Shown one piece after another: positions 34,970 through 44,386 of a DNA stretch of 64,000 bases; the stretch's first letter is position 1, and every line of letters starts with the position of its first letter. Position numbers and translations under genes: made by a program. This DNA is from Agriterribacter humi (GTDB lineage: Bacteria > Bacteroidota > Bacteroidia > Chitinophagales > Chitinophagaceae), in the NCBI RefSeq assembly GCF_009192765.1, contig NZ_VOHQ01000014.1, forward strand, positions 1-64,000, given 5' to 3'. The notes under the pieces were generated by a model. That model did no database searches. It had not been told where the DNA came from and saw nothing but the letters and a program-made list of their open reading frames with translations.

Positions 34970-35791
34970 ATGAGCATTATACAAGCCATTATTATTGCCA
35001 TTGTTGAAGGCATTACTGAGTTTCTTCCTGTTTCTTCTACAGGGCATATGATCATTGCCAGCTCACTGATGGGGATTTCGGGTAATGACTTTACGAAAAT
35101 ATTTGAAATAGCGGTTCAGTTAGGCGCTATACTTTCCGTAGTGGTACTGTACTGGAAGAAGTTTTTAGACTTTGGCAAGTGGCAGTTTTATGTAAAATTG
35201 TTTATCGCTGTTATTCCCGCCCTGCTATTGGGTTTATTATTTTCTGATGCTATAGATGAACTACTCGAAAGCCCCACTACCGTTGCTGTTGCTTTACTGG
35301 TGGGCGGCATCCTGTTATTGTATATTGACAGGTTGTTTAAAATGCCTGTTATTGCTGAAGATAAGGATATCAGCTATGGAAAAGCTTTTATTATTGGTAT
35401 ATGGCAATGCGTGGCAATGATACCCGGTGTAAGTCGCAGTGCTTCCAGTATTATTGGCGGAATGCAGCAAAAGCTTACGCGTACACTGGCAGCCGAATTT
35501 TCTTTTTACCTCGCCGTGCCCACCATGCTTGCTGCAACGGTGTACAAACTTTTTCTCAAAGATTATCCTGCTGCCGGTGGCAATATAAAAGGGTATGAAA
35601 TTGTATTCAGCAATTCAGCCAATACTACTGCTTTTGTAGTGGGCAACATTGTTGCTTTTATCGTTGCCGTTTTGGCCATTAAATTCTTTATTGTTTATTT
35701 ACAAAAGCATGGATTTAAATTGTTCGGCATTTACCGTATTATTGTAGGCGTAATACTGCTGGCAATGATCTATGCAGGTTACCTGAAATAG
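34970..35791 (+). CDS. uppP: undecaprenyl-diphosphate phosphatase (BacA type)
   Basis: 273 residues, about 8 membrane helices. Both family boxes are present: EGITEFLPVSSTGHMII (catalytic Glu/His region) and GVSRSASSIIGGM (phosphate-binding Arg-Ser). It recycles undecaprenyl pyrophosphate to the monophosphate carrier in the cell membrane for peptidoglycan and polysaccharide synthesis, and gives some bacitracin resistance. The start ATG follows 70 nt after the terminator of the preceding gene. The MFS gene downstream begins 27 nt after its stop, so the two may share a transcript. Confidence 0.97.
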   Translation: MSIIQAIIIAIVEGITEFLPVSSTGHMIIASSLMGISGNDFTKIFEIAVQLGAILSVVVLYWKKFLDFGKWQFYVKLFIAVIPALLLGLLFSDAIDELLESPTTVAVALLVGGILLLYIDRLFKMPVIAEDKDISYGKAFIIGIWQCVAMIPGVSRSASSIIGGMQQKLTRTLAAEFSFYLAVPTMLAATVYKLFLKDYPAAGGNIKGYEIVFSNSANTTAFVVGNIVAFIVAVLAIKFFIVYLQKHGFKLFGIYRIIVGVILLAMIYAGYLK

Positions 35792-35818
35792 CTGTTCCAA
35801 AAAATCATTTCCATCTTC

Positions 35819-37129
35819 ATGCAAACCGCCCCCCAAAAAGTAATTAACGGATGGGCTATGTACGACTGGGCCAACAGTGTGTACAGCCTTGTTATTACAA
35901 CAACCATTTTTCCGGCCTATTATGTAGGCATTACCAGTATGGGCAACAGCAATGGCAGGCATTATGTGAACTTTTTCGGAAAGCAATTTATAAATACCTC
36001 GTTATTGGATTATGCATTGGCGGTAGTGTTTTTGATTGTGGCACTGTCTTCACCCATTTTATCATCTATAGCCGATTACCGGCGCAATAAAAAAGTATAC
36101 CTGCGCTGGTTTTGCTTTTTGGGATCGGCCGCCTGCTGCGGATTGTTCTTTTTTACGCCGCAACGTATTGAATATGGTGTTATTTTGTTTTCATTAGCCG
36201 CTCTGGGTTACTGGGGAAGCCTTGTATTTTACAATTCTTATTTACCCGATATAGCGGCACCCGAAGACCAGGACCGTATCAGCGCCAAAGGCTATGCATT
36301 GGGGTATACCGGAAGTGTGGTGCTGCAAATCATTTGCTTTGCCATCATTGTAATGCCGGGATGGTTTGGACTGGATGGCAGCGATACAACCCTGGGTGTT
36401 CGTATATCGTTTTTGCTCACGGGCTTATGGTGGTTTGGCTTTGCCCAGTTTACCCTTCGTGTGCTGCCCCTGCCCAGCCTTAAGGAGCGGCAGGCAAAAA
36501 AAAATGTTTTGACCAATGGCTTTCATGAGTTATCCATAGTGTTCAAACAGTTAAAGCAGTTAAGGGTATTGCGCCGGTTTCTGTTGTCATTTTTTTTATA
36601 CAGCATGGGTGTACAAACCGTGATGCTGGTAGCCGCAGGTTTCAGCAAAAAGGAAATTTTTCCCCGTCCGGAAGATGAGCCCAAATTATTATTTACACTC
36701 ATCCTGATACAATTGGTGGCAATTATCGGAGCCATTGTTATGAGCAGGCTTTCAAAGCGCATGGGTAACCTCAAAGTGCTCATCATTTCTGTTTGTATCT
36801 GGATCGCTATATGCGTATGGGCGTATTTTATACAAACCCAAATGCAGTTCTATGCATTGGCAGCATCGGTAGGATTGGTGATGGGCGGTATACAGTCCCT
36901 GAGCCGCAGTACTTATTCTAAATTTTTACCCGAAACAAAAGATACTACTTCCTTCTTCAGCTTTTATGATGTTACTGAAAAAATAGCATTGGTTATCGGC
37001 CTGTTTTCGTTTGGATTTTTGGAAGATGTAACCGGCAGCATCCGCAATTCCATTATTGCTTTAATTGTATTTTTTGTGTTTGGCTTGCTTGCGTTGATAT
37101 ATACAAAAAGAGCGGTAAACAGAAGTTAG
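35819..37129 (+). CDS. MFS transporter, UMF1/Atg22-like
   Basis: 436 residues, 12 predicted helices. The N terminus INGWAMYDWANSVYSLVITTTIFPAYY is the signature of the UMF1 (Atg22-like) branch of the major facilitator superfamily. GGIQSLSRSTYSKFLPE and the FFSFYDVTEKIALVIG segment in the C-terminal half also fit. Substrates of bacterial UMF1 proteins are unknown (the yeast homologue exports amino acids from the vacuole). It starts 27 nt after uppP. Its 3' end converges with the PKS cluster with only 12 nt between stops. Confidence 0.9.
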   Translation: MQTAPQKVINGWAMYDWANSVYSLVITTTIFPAYYVGITSMGNSNGRHYVNFFGKQFINTSLLDYALAVVFLIVALSSPILSSIADYRRNKKVYLRWFCFLGSAACCGLFFFTPQRIEYGVILFSLAALGYWGSLVFYNSYLPDIAAPEDQDRISAKGYALGYTGSVVLQIICFAIIVMPGWFGLDGSDTTLGVRISFLLTGLWWFGFAQFTLRVLPLPSLKERQAKKNVLTNGFHELSIVFKQLKQLRVLRRFLLSFFLYSMGVQTVMLVAAGFSKKEIFPRPEDEPKLLFTLILIQLVAIIGAIVMSRLSKRMGNLKVLIISVCIWIAICVWAYFIQTQMQFYALAASVGLVMGGIQSLSRSTYSKFLPETKDTTSFFSFYDVTEKIALVIGLFSFGFLEDVTGSIRNSIIALIVFFVFGLLALIYTKRAVNRS

Positions 37130-37141
37130 TTGTGGCGCCTG

Positions 37142-38281
37142 TTAAAACGGTTCACCATGTGTTTGTTTTATCAGCCGGTCAACTATGGAGGGAAAAGGTT
37201 GCAGCGCCTGTATGAAATAATTGGTTACCCATTCCCTGCCAAACAGCCCCTGTATCCGGCGGCCGGCTTTCAACCTTTTTTTAAATGTATTGTTCCAGTT
37301 GATTTGATAGGCAATTTCCATTTCCTGGCGGCTTATCTTTCCCTGTAGAAAAGGATGGATTTGCCGGAAGGCTATCTTACTGCCATGCATCGCCATGCTC
37401 ATACCGTTACCGCATAGCGGGGCAATCATTCCGGCCGCATCGCCCGTCATAAGCATGTGATGCTCCAGTTGTGTTTTTTTATCAAAGCTCACCTGTGCAA
37501 TGGTAACGGGCGATGTATACAAAAAAGTGGAGTTGCCGAAGATCCTATTCAAATAAGGATTACGCCGCAATATATTTTGCTCTAACTGTGCAATGGAGTT
37601 ATCGCATTGCTGCAGGTTTTGTGCAGTGGTAAGATAGCAGAGGCAATATTTCTCATCCTCCACCTGCGATATGCCGCAATACCCGTTTTCAAAATTGTGA
37701 AGCGCTATAAGATCTGGCGGAAAATCCGTTTTAATATGATATTTGACGGCAATATAGTTATTGAGCTTACCCGGTTTCTTTTGAATGAAATCACGTTTCA
37801 GTTTGATATCCAAGTTACTGCGTTTGCCAAATGTGCCGCACACCAATTTGGCTTTGCACATATCCGTTCCGTATTGCACATGAAAATGCGCATCGCTGAA
37901 CCATACATTATCTACTTTTGTTTCTTCCATTATTTCGGCTCCTGCATTCCGGGCCAGTTCAGCGAGGAAGGCATCTAACTTGTAACGGCTGATACCGAAA
38001 CCACCCAGGGGCAGGCGCCGCTTAATCGTTTTACCCGAAGGGGAGGATACCATAAGATTCCTGATATGGGGCAGGTTCCAGTCGCTCAATGGCACGCCTG
38101 TTTCTTCCAGGAAATTCCAGCATTCAAAGCTTATATATTCGCCACACACTCTGTGAAAAGGATATTTTTCTTTCTCGAATAATATTACACGATGCCCCTC
38201 TCTTGCCAATTGAACAGAAAGGCAGAGCCCCGCCAGCCCACCACCCACGATGGCTACATCGTATATGTTATTTGTTGTCAT
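37142..38281 (-). CDS. FAD-dependent oxidoreductase of the type III PKS cluster
   Basis: 379 residues from the ATG at 38281, which overlaps the methyltransferase stop (ATGA). FAD-binding motifs: VAIVGGGLAGLCLSVQLAR, EKEKYPFHRVCGEYIS, and MTGDAAGMIAPLCGNGMSMAM near residue 270-290. It belongs to the geranylgeranyl-reductase/aromatic-ring hydroxylase (PHBH-like) branch. In the PKS context it is a likely hydroxylase turning a resorcinol ring to a quinone or hydroquinone, as SrsC does in Streptomyces griseus, or else a reductase of the prenyl chain. It is the last gene of the cluster. Confidence 0.82.
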   Translation of the reverse strand: MTTNNIYDVAIVGGGLAGLCLSVQLAREGHRVILFEKEKYPFHRVCGEYISFECWNFLEETGVPLSDWNLPHIRNLMVSSPSGKTIKRRLPLGGFGISRYKLDAFLAELARNAGAEIMEETKVDNVWFSDAHFHVQYGTDMCKAKLVCGTFGKRSNLDIKLKRDFIQKKPGKLNNYIAVKYHIKTDFPPDLIALHNFENGYCGISQVEDEKYCLCYLTTAQNLQQCDNSIAQLEQNILRRNPYLNRIFGNSTFLYTSPVTIAQVSFDKKTQLEHHMLMTGDAAGMIAPLCGNGMSMAMHGSKIAFRQIHPFLQGKISRQEMEIAYQINWNNTFKKRLKAGRRIQGLFGREWVTNYFIQALQPFPSIVDRLIKQTHGEPF

Positions 38282-38973
38282 GAAGTTGCTGTTATCAGCC
38301 ATCGGAAAGCCCATTTCCATTCAACTGAGCAGGATTTGATTCCTGCCCGCTGCATGATCGTTTCCCATTCTTTTCTTTTAAATCCGCGCCGAACGGAAAG
38401 CGGGGCGTCATTTTTTACAAGATAACTGTTTGACAACAATTTTGTGAGCCATTTAATCGAATAATACGCAAAAAAATTACGGTGCAGATCATTGACGAAA
38501 AAACCCATGCGGCAATTGTCATGCATCCATTGCATCATTAACACCAGCGCATCATCGCTGAAATGATGACAGAAAAGGGAAGAAAAAATAATGTCGGGTT
38601 TTTGATGAAAAAAATTCACCTGCTGATAATCCGAAACGATCCAGGTATATCTTGTATCAGCGGTTTTTTCTTTTGCAAAATCAATGCATTCTTTTTTTTT
38701 ATCAATGCCTGTCAGATGAACGGAGATATTGTTTTTTACACACCACTTGTCAATCGCCAGTAAATTATCGCCGCCGCCGCAGCCCGCTTCACAAATACGG
38801 ATGGGTTTACCGGTTGTTTTTGATGCGGATAGTATTTTCTGTACTCCCGATAGGGTAATGGAATGCCCGCCCAGCCAGCGATTAATGAAATCCAGTTCTT
38901 TCATGTTCTGTTTGATGTCTTCAAACGGAATATCATCATTATCTAATAGTTCTGTTTGGGTTGAACGCGACAT
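38278..38973 (-). CDS. SAM-dependent methyltransferase of the type III PKS cluster
   Basis: 231 residues. Class I methyltransferase fold: motif I is IRICEAGCGGGDNLLAI (E/DxGxGxG), acidic motif II region SVHLTGIDKKKECIDFA, then TRYTWIVSDYQQV and DIIFSSLFCHHF. It probably methylates the polyketide ring (O- or C-methylation). The stop overlaps the start of the FAD oxidoreductase gene (ATGA) and the start lies 17 nt after the PKS stop. The C-terminal about 70 residues (AYYSIKWLTKLLSNSYLVK...) look like a lipid- or substrate-specific cap. Substrate assignment is by context only. Confidence 0.85.
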   Translation of the reverse strand: MSRSTQTELLDNDDIPFEDIKQNMKELDFINRWLGGHSITLSGVQKILSASKTTGKPIRICEAGCGGGDNLLAIDKWCVKNNISVHLTGIDKKKECIDFAKEKTADTRYTWIVSDYQQVNFFHQKPDIIFSSLFCHHFSDDALVLMMQWMHDNCRMGFFVNDLHRNFFAYYSIKWLTKLLSNSYLVKNDAPLSVRRGFKRKEWETIMQRAGIKSCSVEWKWAFRWLITATS

Positions 38974-38990
38974 AAAAAGTATTGAGCAAA

Positions 38991-40079
38991 TTAGATAAGC
39001 TCTCCCACAAATGTTTCCATCGTTAGTCCCGGGCCAAAAGCGGCGCCTAATATTTTATGATTCATGCCCGATGGTTTTTGCATCATACGCTTTAATACAA
39101 ATAAAATGGTAGGGGAAGACATGTTGCCAAATTGTTCCAGTATATTAAAGCTATCATCCAGTTCGGTATCATCCAGGTGAAGGCATTTTTTAACGGCTTC
39201 CAGTATGCGCTTTCCTCCGGGATGTATGCACCATCCTTTGATCTGTTCCTTACGAATGCCTGCTGATTGCATCGCCCTGGCGATCAACAGTTCAAAATCT
39301 TCTTCTATCAGTTCAGGTATATAACCGCTTAAGGTCATTAGAAACCCGGAAGAAGACAATTCCCATGCCATATCCTTTTTGCCTTTAGGCATGATCTCCG
39401 CATAAAAATGTTGTAGTTCCAGTCCGGGCGAAGGGTATTGATCATGTGTTACCAGTGCCGCAGCGGAGCCGTCTGCAAACAACATGCTGGAAGTAATGTT
39501 ATCTATAGTAGCTTCCTTTTGGAAATGCAGCGTGCACAGCTCGGTGCAAACAATCATTACTCTGGCGGCGGTATCGTTTTTGCAAATGGCATCCGCTATT
39601 TTCAGCGCATGAATAGCGGCATAGCAACCCATAAAATTTATGGAAGTACGGTAAATGGTATTGGGCAGGTCCATGAGGTCTATGATCTGTAAATCAAGCC
39701 CGGGGGCACTCATGCCTGTGCAACTTACTGTAATCAAATGCGTGATTTGTTTTGCAGGCAATTTATTTTCTATACAATTTCTTATGGCATCAACCGACAG
39801 CGGAGCTGCATATTTGTTGTACAATGCCATGCGTTGTTCCAATGCCGGGAAGGGTTCTAAGTTTTCGCTCCGCGGATAAAATTTCCAGTCTTTTACAGGC
39901 CGGTTATAATCTCCAATAACAGAATACCTGTTTTGAATGCCACTTTGATGGTACAGGAACTTCATTTTCCTTTGTTCAGTGGTATTGGTAGCGTATACCT
40001 GCTGCATAAAGTCCAAAATGCCTTCCTGCTGGTGTTTATAATGCGGCAGCGCTGTTCCTATATGTATGATTTTACTCAA
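38991..40079 (-). CDS. type III polyketide synthase (chalcone/stilbene-synthase-like)
   Basis: 362 residues, normal length. The catalytic Cys-His-Asn triad is visible: Cys in LITVSCTGMSAPGLDLQ, His in WCIHPGGKRILEAV, Asn in LEQFGNMSSPTILFV. The C-terminal AFGPGLTMETFVGEL closes the thiolase fold. It condenses malonyl-CoA units onto an acyl starter, and bacterial members of this kind make alkylresorcinols or alkylpyrones. The start overlaps the UbiA stop by 8 nt, so the cluster is coupled from the first gene. Starter specificity cannot be read here, but the membrane-bound UbiA partner suggests a lipid-like product. Confidence 0.95.
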   Translation of the reverse strand: MSKIIHIGTALPHYKHQQEGILDFMQQVYATNTTEQRKMKFLYHQSGIQNRYSVIGDYNRPVKDWKFYPRSENLEPFPALEQRMALYNKYAAPLSVDAIRNCIENKLPAKQITHLITVSCTGMSAPGLDLQIIDLMDLPNTIYRTSINFMGCYAAIHALKIADAICKNDTAARVMIVCTELCTLHFQKEATIDNITSSMLFADGSAAALVTHDQYPSPGLELQHFYAEIMPKGKKDMAWELSSSGFLMTLSGYIPELIEEDFELLIARAMQSAGIRKEQIKGWCIHPGGKRILEAVKKCLHLDDTELDDSFNILEQFGNMSSPTILFVLKRMMQKPSGMNHKILGAAFGPGLTMETFVGELI

Positions 40080-40956
40080 AGTGGTTGATTATAAAAATAA
40101 TGATAAAAGCGATGTTTATGCATATGGAAGCGACCATGTTCATGCGCATCGTATTCCTGTAATCAGCATAGATATAATTGTGCCATACTTTACGGGCCCA
40201 CATTAAAAAGTAAACGATCACCGGCAACATGCACAAACTGAATATATAAAATGCTTTTGTTTGGAGTGTATAAAAAAAATAAAGCGCCAGCACCAGGAAT
40301 GCTGCTGTATATATAATTCCACAGTACACAAAAGTTCCCCGGTAACCCAGGCGGTAACTAATGGTTTTAACGCCGTCTTTAAGGTCTGCATCGTGCTGGT
40401 ATACTTGTGTGAGCGGGTAAAATCCTCCAATGAGCAAACTGGATGATATCATTGCCAAAACAGGAACCTGCAATGTTTTATCTGCACTGCAGCCATGATA
40501 AATTAATCCGAATGTTACGGCGCCCTGGAACAGGATAACGGTTATATAGCCGGCAAACGGGTATTTTTTTAAACGGATGCCCCTGTAGCTGTACGCTTTA
40601 GAAACCAGTATATACAATAATATTCCCAAAGCGAAATACAGGCTGATAAAACAACTCATGATCATAGCAACACTATCCATCAGCACCGTTGTATATAAAA
40701 GCTGACGCGAAGGTTGCATCGGGTGCTGAACGCCTCCAATGCTTTCCGTATCCCTGTCCATATAACTGTTATAGCCATTGCTTGCGGGGTACAGCAGCAA
40801 ATGCAGTATCATAAAAACCAGTACGGTGTGAAATATATTTACTTCAACCACCTGGCTCAGTGCGAACCAGTATACCGGCATCAGGAAAAAAGAAAAAGGA
40901 AAACGCAACAATTGAATAGTGGAGGGCAATAGGAATTGTGTTTTCGTTACCGGCAT
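40072..40956 (-). CDS. UbiA-family prenyltransferase
   Basis: 294 residues, eight or so membrane helices. The two Asp-rich substrate motifs are present in variant form: NGYNSYMDRDTESIG (first; N..N...D.D) and YQHDADLKDGVKTISYRLG (second). They coordinate Mg and the prenyl diphosphate. The enzyme is integral in the inner membrane and would attach an isoprenoid chain to an aromatic acceptor, most likely the polyketide made by the next gene. It begins the four-gene cluster. The upstream 217 nt hold no gene and I see no clean TAnnTTTG box. Ubiquinone or menaquinone biosynthesis is less likely given the PKS neighbour. Confidence 0.88.
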   Translation of the reverse strand: MPVTKTQFLLPSTIQLLRFPFSFFLMPVYWFALSQVVEVNIFHTVLVFMILHLLLYPASNGYNSYMDRDTESIGGVQHPMQPSRQLLYTTVLMDSVAMIMSCFISLYFALGILLYILVSKAYSYRGIRLKKYPFAGYITVILFQGAVTFGLIYHGCSADKTLQVPVLAMISSSLLIGGFYPLTQVYQHDADLKDGVKTISYRLGYRGTFVYCGIIYTAAFLVLALYFFYTLQTKAFYIFSLCMLPVIVYFLMWARKVWHNYIYADYRNTMRMNMVASICINIAFIIIFIINHFE

Positions 40957-41173
40957 AAAGGAAGCTATAGCCTTATTGTATAATTGTTTTTGTATAAAAG
41001 AGTGCTTGTGTAAGATAGGTTTTTTTATGTATATACGCTTTTTCAGGAATGTGGGTTGCGTTACCTCACCCCTGCGGTGGCGCTGTAAGGCAATATCTCC
41101 GTTAGCTGCTCCGATAAACTTATCTGACCGGCATGGATTGCGGGATTGATCAAATTTTATTGTTCTTTTGATT

Positions 41174-41692
41174 TTATGCCTGTTTATTTTTTAATATGCT
41201 TACGGTTACCAAAAGCTGTCCCAGGTGGCGCTGCGTATGTTCGGCTGCATGCGTTAATAATCCCAGTACAGTAGAAGGCAATTGGGCACGGCCTACGCCA
41301 CGGGCTGAAGTTAGGGTTGCTTCATCTGTAGCAGATAACTCAGCCAGTGCTTTATCTACCTGCCGGTTAAATTGTTCCACCAGCTCAACAACTTTACAGG
41401 ATGGGGAAGGAGATTGTTCTTCCTGCTTCAGGTATTGCAACTGGTCAGCATTAAGCATTTCACCTTTCGCATAGGTAAGCAGCCTGTCTATTACGCCTTT
41501 CATGTGCTGCAGGTGAAACCCGGGTGAAGCAACTCCCGCCGGTTTTTCCCAAAGCAGGGTTTCCGGAAAATCTTCCATTAATGTATTTACTTCTTCCCTT
41601 GCCTGTAAAAGGGAATGTGCTATGGGTTGCAGCAGGGCTGGAATATGATCCAGGGGTCCACGCAGCCAAACTTCATATTTTTTTTCTGCCAT
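41174..41692 (-). CDS. DinB-family protein
   Basis: 172 residues from MAEKKYEVWLRGPLDH; a longer frame to 41767 overlaps a terminator hairpin and is rejected. Four-helix DinB/YfiT-like fold with the metal-binding His residues: GFHLQHMKGVIDRLL (helix 2) and LTHAAEHTQRHLGQLLV (helix 4). DinB-like proteins include putative thiol-dependent transferases and DNA-damage-induced proteins of uncertain function; all are cytoplasmic. The gene appears to be alone. Confidence 0.85.
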   Translation of the reverse strand: MAEKKYEVWLRGPLDHIPALLQPIAHSLLQAREEVNTLMEDFPETLLWEKPAGVASPGFHLQHMKGVIDRLLTYAKGEMLNADQLQYLKQEEQSPSPSCKVVELVEQFNRQVDKALAELSATDEATLTSARGVGRAQLPSTVLGLLTHAAEHTQRHLGQLLVTVSILKNKQA

Positions 41693-41753
41693 GATTAATA
41701 GATATGTTTGAAGATACTGGTAATCTGTGCAACAGCAAAGAGCATCATGCAAT

Positions 41754-41791
41754 AAAAAATCCGCCAAACAAGCAACGCTTTATTGGCGGAT
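41754..41791 (-). terminator. Rho-independent terminator of the lipoprotein gene
   Basis: 9-bp perfect stem (ATCCGCCAA at 41759-41767 with TTGGCGGAT at 41783-41791). Read on the - strand it is followed by a T-run (complement of AAAAA at 41754-41758). It lies 45 nt beyond the stop of the lipoprotein gene at 41837. Confidence 0.75.
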
Positions 41792-41836
41792 ATAAAATTT
41801 TATTTCAGGTAATTATACCTGTATGCAGCCATTTAT

Positions 41837-42793
41837 TTAAAACTGTCTTCTGAATATTCCTGCTTTTCGTTCATCTATGCCAGGTTTTTCTGCCGTATTT
41901 AAAAATCTGCTGCGTAACGCAGTTCCCGAATGTCTTGGGCTTACCTGGTTAGCCGGTATAAGCACATATTTGGCAGTGACAGTAAAAGTATCTGTTGAAG
42001 TAATGTTTCCTTCTCCATCATAATGATATTCATAGTCTGTGTGCGATTCCTGCATTTTAAGGGAAGAACTGCTTAATTCCGTAATGGTTACGTAGTTATC
42101 ATTAGCTGGTTCCTCATCAAACCACCAGAAAACAAAAGTATCAGACAGGGTGGGGTGCCACTTCCAGTTAGCAATTTCTGCGGAATGAAGGGTATCGTCA
42201 CTGGAAAACTGAACCAGGTATGTGCCGGCGGCGGAAAATAAAATGGTTACTTTATCTGATGCAACCGGACCTTCCCCATAAACTGCTTCTCCCGATTCTG
42301 CCTGGGTTAGATACCAGTTCCTGCACAACAGCCGGGTATTATCTGTTAGTGGAATCGTTTCTGCCTTATTGGCGCTGATGACAATAACAGTGCCATTGGA
42401 AGATAACTTGAAATCCATTGCATTGCCGGCAATTTTTATTTCAGACAAATGGCCAAAACCTGAAAGATCTATAACAGCACTGTCCGAAACATTGTATTTC
42501 CCGGTCAGTACTTCGTTACCGCTCATTACTACAATGTAGGTACTGTCGCTTAAAAATTCGAGGGAAAGCACCTGGGAAGGTTCCTGTATTTTATGTGAAA
42601 CGGGGCTGTTGTTTGAATTTTGTTTAAGCCTTGCCGCTACCGGATGAATTTCCCATTTACCAACTATGGCTTCCTGCAGGGAAACAGGTACAGGTGGGGG
42701 CTGGTTGCTGCCCGTATCATCTTTTTTACAGGCGACAAATACTGAAATTCCAAAAAATAAAAACAGGGGACGGAAGTTTAATTTGATTTTCAT
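41837..42793 (-). CDS. lipoprotein with two lipocalin-like domains
   Basis: 318 residues with a lipoprotein signal (MKIKLNFRPLFLFFGISVFVAC; Cys22) and an Asp/Lys-rich linker (KKDDTGSNQPPP). The mature part seems to contain two tandem lipocalin-like beta-barrel domains, each opening with a Trp motif: GKWEIHPVA (about residue 47) and CRNWYLTQAE (about 168). Each ends with strands such as IDLSGFGHLSEIKI and SLKMQESHTDYEY. Such lipoproteins are common and uncharacterised in Bacteroidota. The C-terminal 40 residues (SGTALRSRFLNTAEKPG...) are unlike the barrel and may be a tail of no function. A terminator follows. Confidence 0.7.
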   Translation of the reverse strand: MKIKLNFRPLFLFFGISVFVACKKDDTGSNQPPPVPVSLQEAIVGKWEIHPVAARLKQNSNNSPVSHKIQEPSQVLSLEFLSDSTYIVVMSGNEVLTGKYNVSDSAVIDLSGFGHLSEIKIAGNAMDFKLSSNGTVIVISANKAETIPLTDNTRLLCRNWYLTQAESGEAVYGEGPVASDKVTILFSAAGTYLVQFSSDDTLHSAEIANWKWHPTLSDTFVFWWFDEEPANDNYVTITELSSSSLKMQESHTDYEYHYDGEGNITSTDTFTVTAKYVLIPANQVSPRHSGTALRSRFLNTAEKPGIDERKAGIFRRQF

Positions 42794-43015
42794 TAGATAT
42801 GGGTTTGTTAAAAATATACTTTGTTCCTTATGTATTGATTTATGCTAACAGGAAACAATACCCTAAAGATGCAAAGCAGCTATATCGGCTGTAGAACGGC
42901 CGATGACTTCCGTAATTGTGAATGTGCAAATGGTTTTAGACCAACAGGGGTGTAACAGGGATAAGTGCATACGATACCTGCTGAAGGGTTATCCCAAATC
43001 AATAAAGTGTAAGCA

Positions 43016-44185
43016 TTATTGCCGTGATTTTTTCCCGGGAGAAAAATACAGCCAGATATAGCCTGTTATCATTGCCATCACGGAAGCGATCAATACCCCC
43101 GATTTGGCTATATCCTGTGTTGCCGTATCTTCAAAAGCCAGCATGGTTATGAATATAGACATGGTGAAACCAATGCCTGCTAATATGCCAATACCGGTAA
43201 GCTGCATCCAGCTTATACCGCGGGGAAGTTCGCCCCATTTGAGCTTTACCAATAACCAGCAGGCTGCTATAATGCCCAATGGCTTCCCAATGAATAAGCC
43301 ACCAATGATCCCATAGTTTAAGGAACTGTTGAGAGCAGCAATAAATTCAGGTGGTATAATGATAGCGGTATTTGCCAATGCAAAAAGCGGAAGCATAATA
43401 AAATAAACGGGTATATGCAGGCGGTGTTCCAACTTTTCTAACCAGGATAGTGGAATGGTCAATGCAAATAGCACACCTGCTATGGTTGCATGTATACCGG
43501 AATTGAAAAAGCAATACCACAGTACTATACCCAGCGCAAAATTCCACCAGCCAAATTTAATTTTCAGCCGCGGAAATAAAAACAATGCAACAGCAATGCC
43601 AATGCCGCATAGCAGGTAGAGCCATTGAATGGAGCCGCCATAAAAAAAGGCGATGATGACAATAGCGCCGAGGTCATCTATAATAGCCAGCGCCATCAAA
43701 AAGGTTTTTAAGGAAGCGGGTACTTTTTTCCCCAGCATGGAAGCGATGCCCAGCGAAAATGCAATATCTGTAGCCATGGGGACGCCCCATCCATGCTGAA
43801 AAATGGTTTGTTTGTTGAACAATAAATAAATTGCGGCCGGAACGAGCATGCCTCCTATGGCGGCAAATAAAGGCAGTAATGATTTTTTGAGCGAAGAAAG
43901 TTCGCCAATAAGCAATTCTCTTTTGATTTCCATCCCCACCAAAAAAAAGAAAGCAGCCATCAGTGCATCATTGATCCAATGAAGCAGGGAATGGGGCAGG
44001 TGAATGCCGGGAGGGGCAGGAATGGCAGTATTCCAGAAAGCGATATATGCTTCACCGGCAGAAGCGTTGGCAATAACAATGGACAATACACTGCAGACGA
44101 AAAGAATAATGCCTACAGAGCGGCTGTCGCTTACCATGCGCTGTAATGGATTAACTATTATCTTTCGCAAAAATGTTTTTGCCAT
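43016..44185 (-). CDS. nhaA: Na+/H+ antiporter NhaA
   Basis: 389 residues, 12 predicted helices, standard length. The key residues are visible: the adjacent aspartates in LAIIDDLGAIVIIAFFY (equivalent to Asp163 and Asp164 of E. coli), the unwound-helix region GVPMATDIAFSLGIASMLG, and the Lys of helix 10 region (GKPLGIIAACWLLVKL). It exchanges cytoplasmic Na+ for external protons at the inner membrane, for pH and salt homeostasis. Neighbouring genes are unrelated. Confidence 0.97.
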   Translation of the reverse strand: MAKTFLRKIIVNPLQRMVSDSRSVGIILFVCSVLSIVIANASAGEAYIAFWNTAIPAPPGIHLPHSLLHWINDALMAAFFFLVGMEIKRELLIGELSSLKKSLLPLFAAIGGMLVPAAIYLLFNKQTIFQHGWGVPMATDIAFSLGIASMLGKKVPASLKTFLMALAIIDDLGAIVIIAFFYGGSIQWLYLLCGIGIAVALFLFPRLKIKFGWWNFALGIVLWYCFFNSGIHATIAGVLFALTIPLSWLEKLEHRLHIPVYFIMLPLFALANTAIIIPPEFIAALNSSLNYGIIGGLFIGKPLGIIAACWLLVKLKWGELPRGISWMQLTGIGILAGIGFTMSIFITMLAFEDTATQDIAKSGVLIASVMAMITGYIWLYFSPGKKSRQ

Positions 44186-44386
44186 ACTTCAAATATATGA
44201 TCATCTCATTAAGCTGCCGAATCGGAAAGCCACTTTCCAGTCCTTCTTTTCATAGCCAGCGGGATAATGGGAGTTGAAAGCTCTGCCTGGCGTTGGTATA
44301 TTGGCATAATAGTAGTACCAAAAAGATTATCTTTCATAAAGCTTTGATTTGAGCAGCCAGTATCTTTTCGTATTAATAATTTGTAT

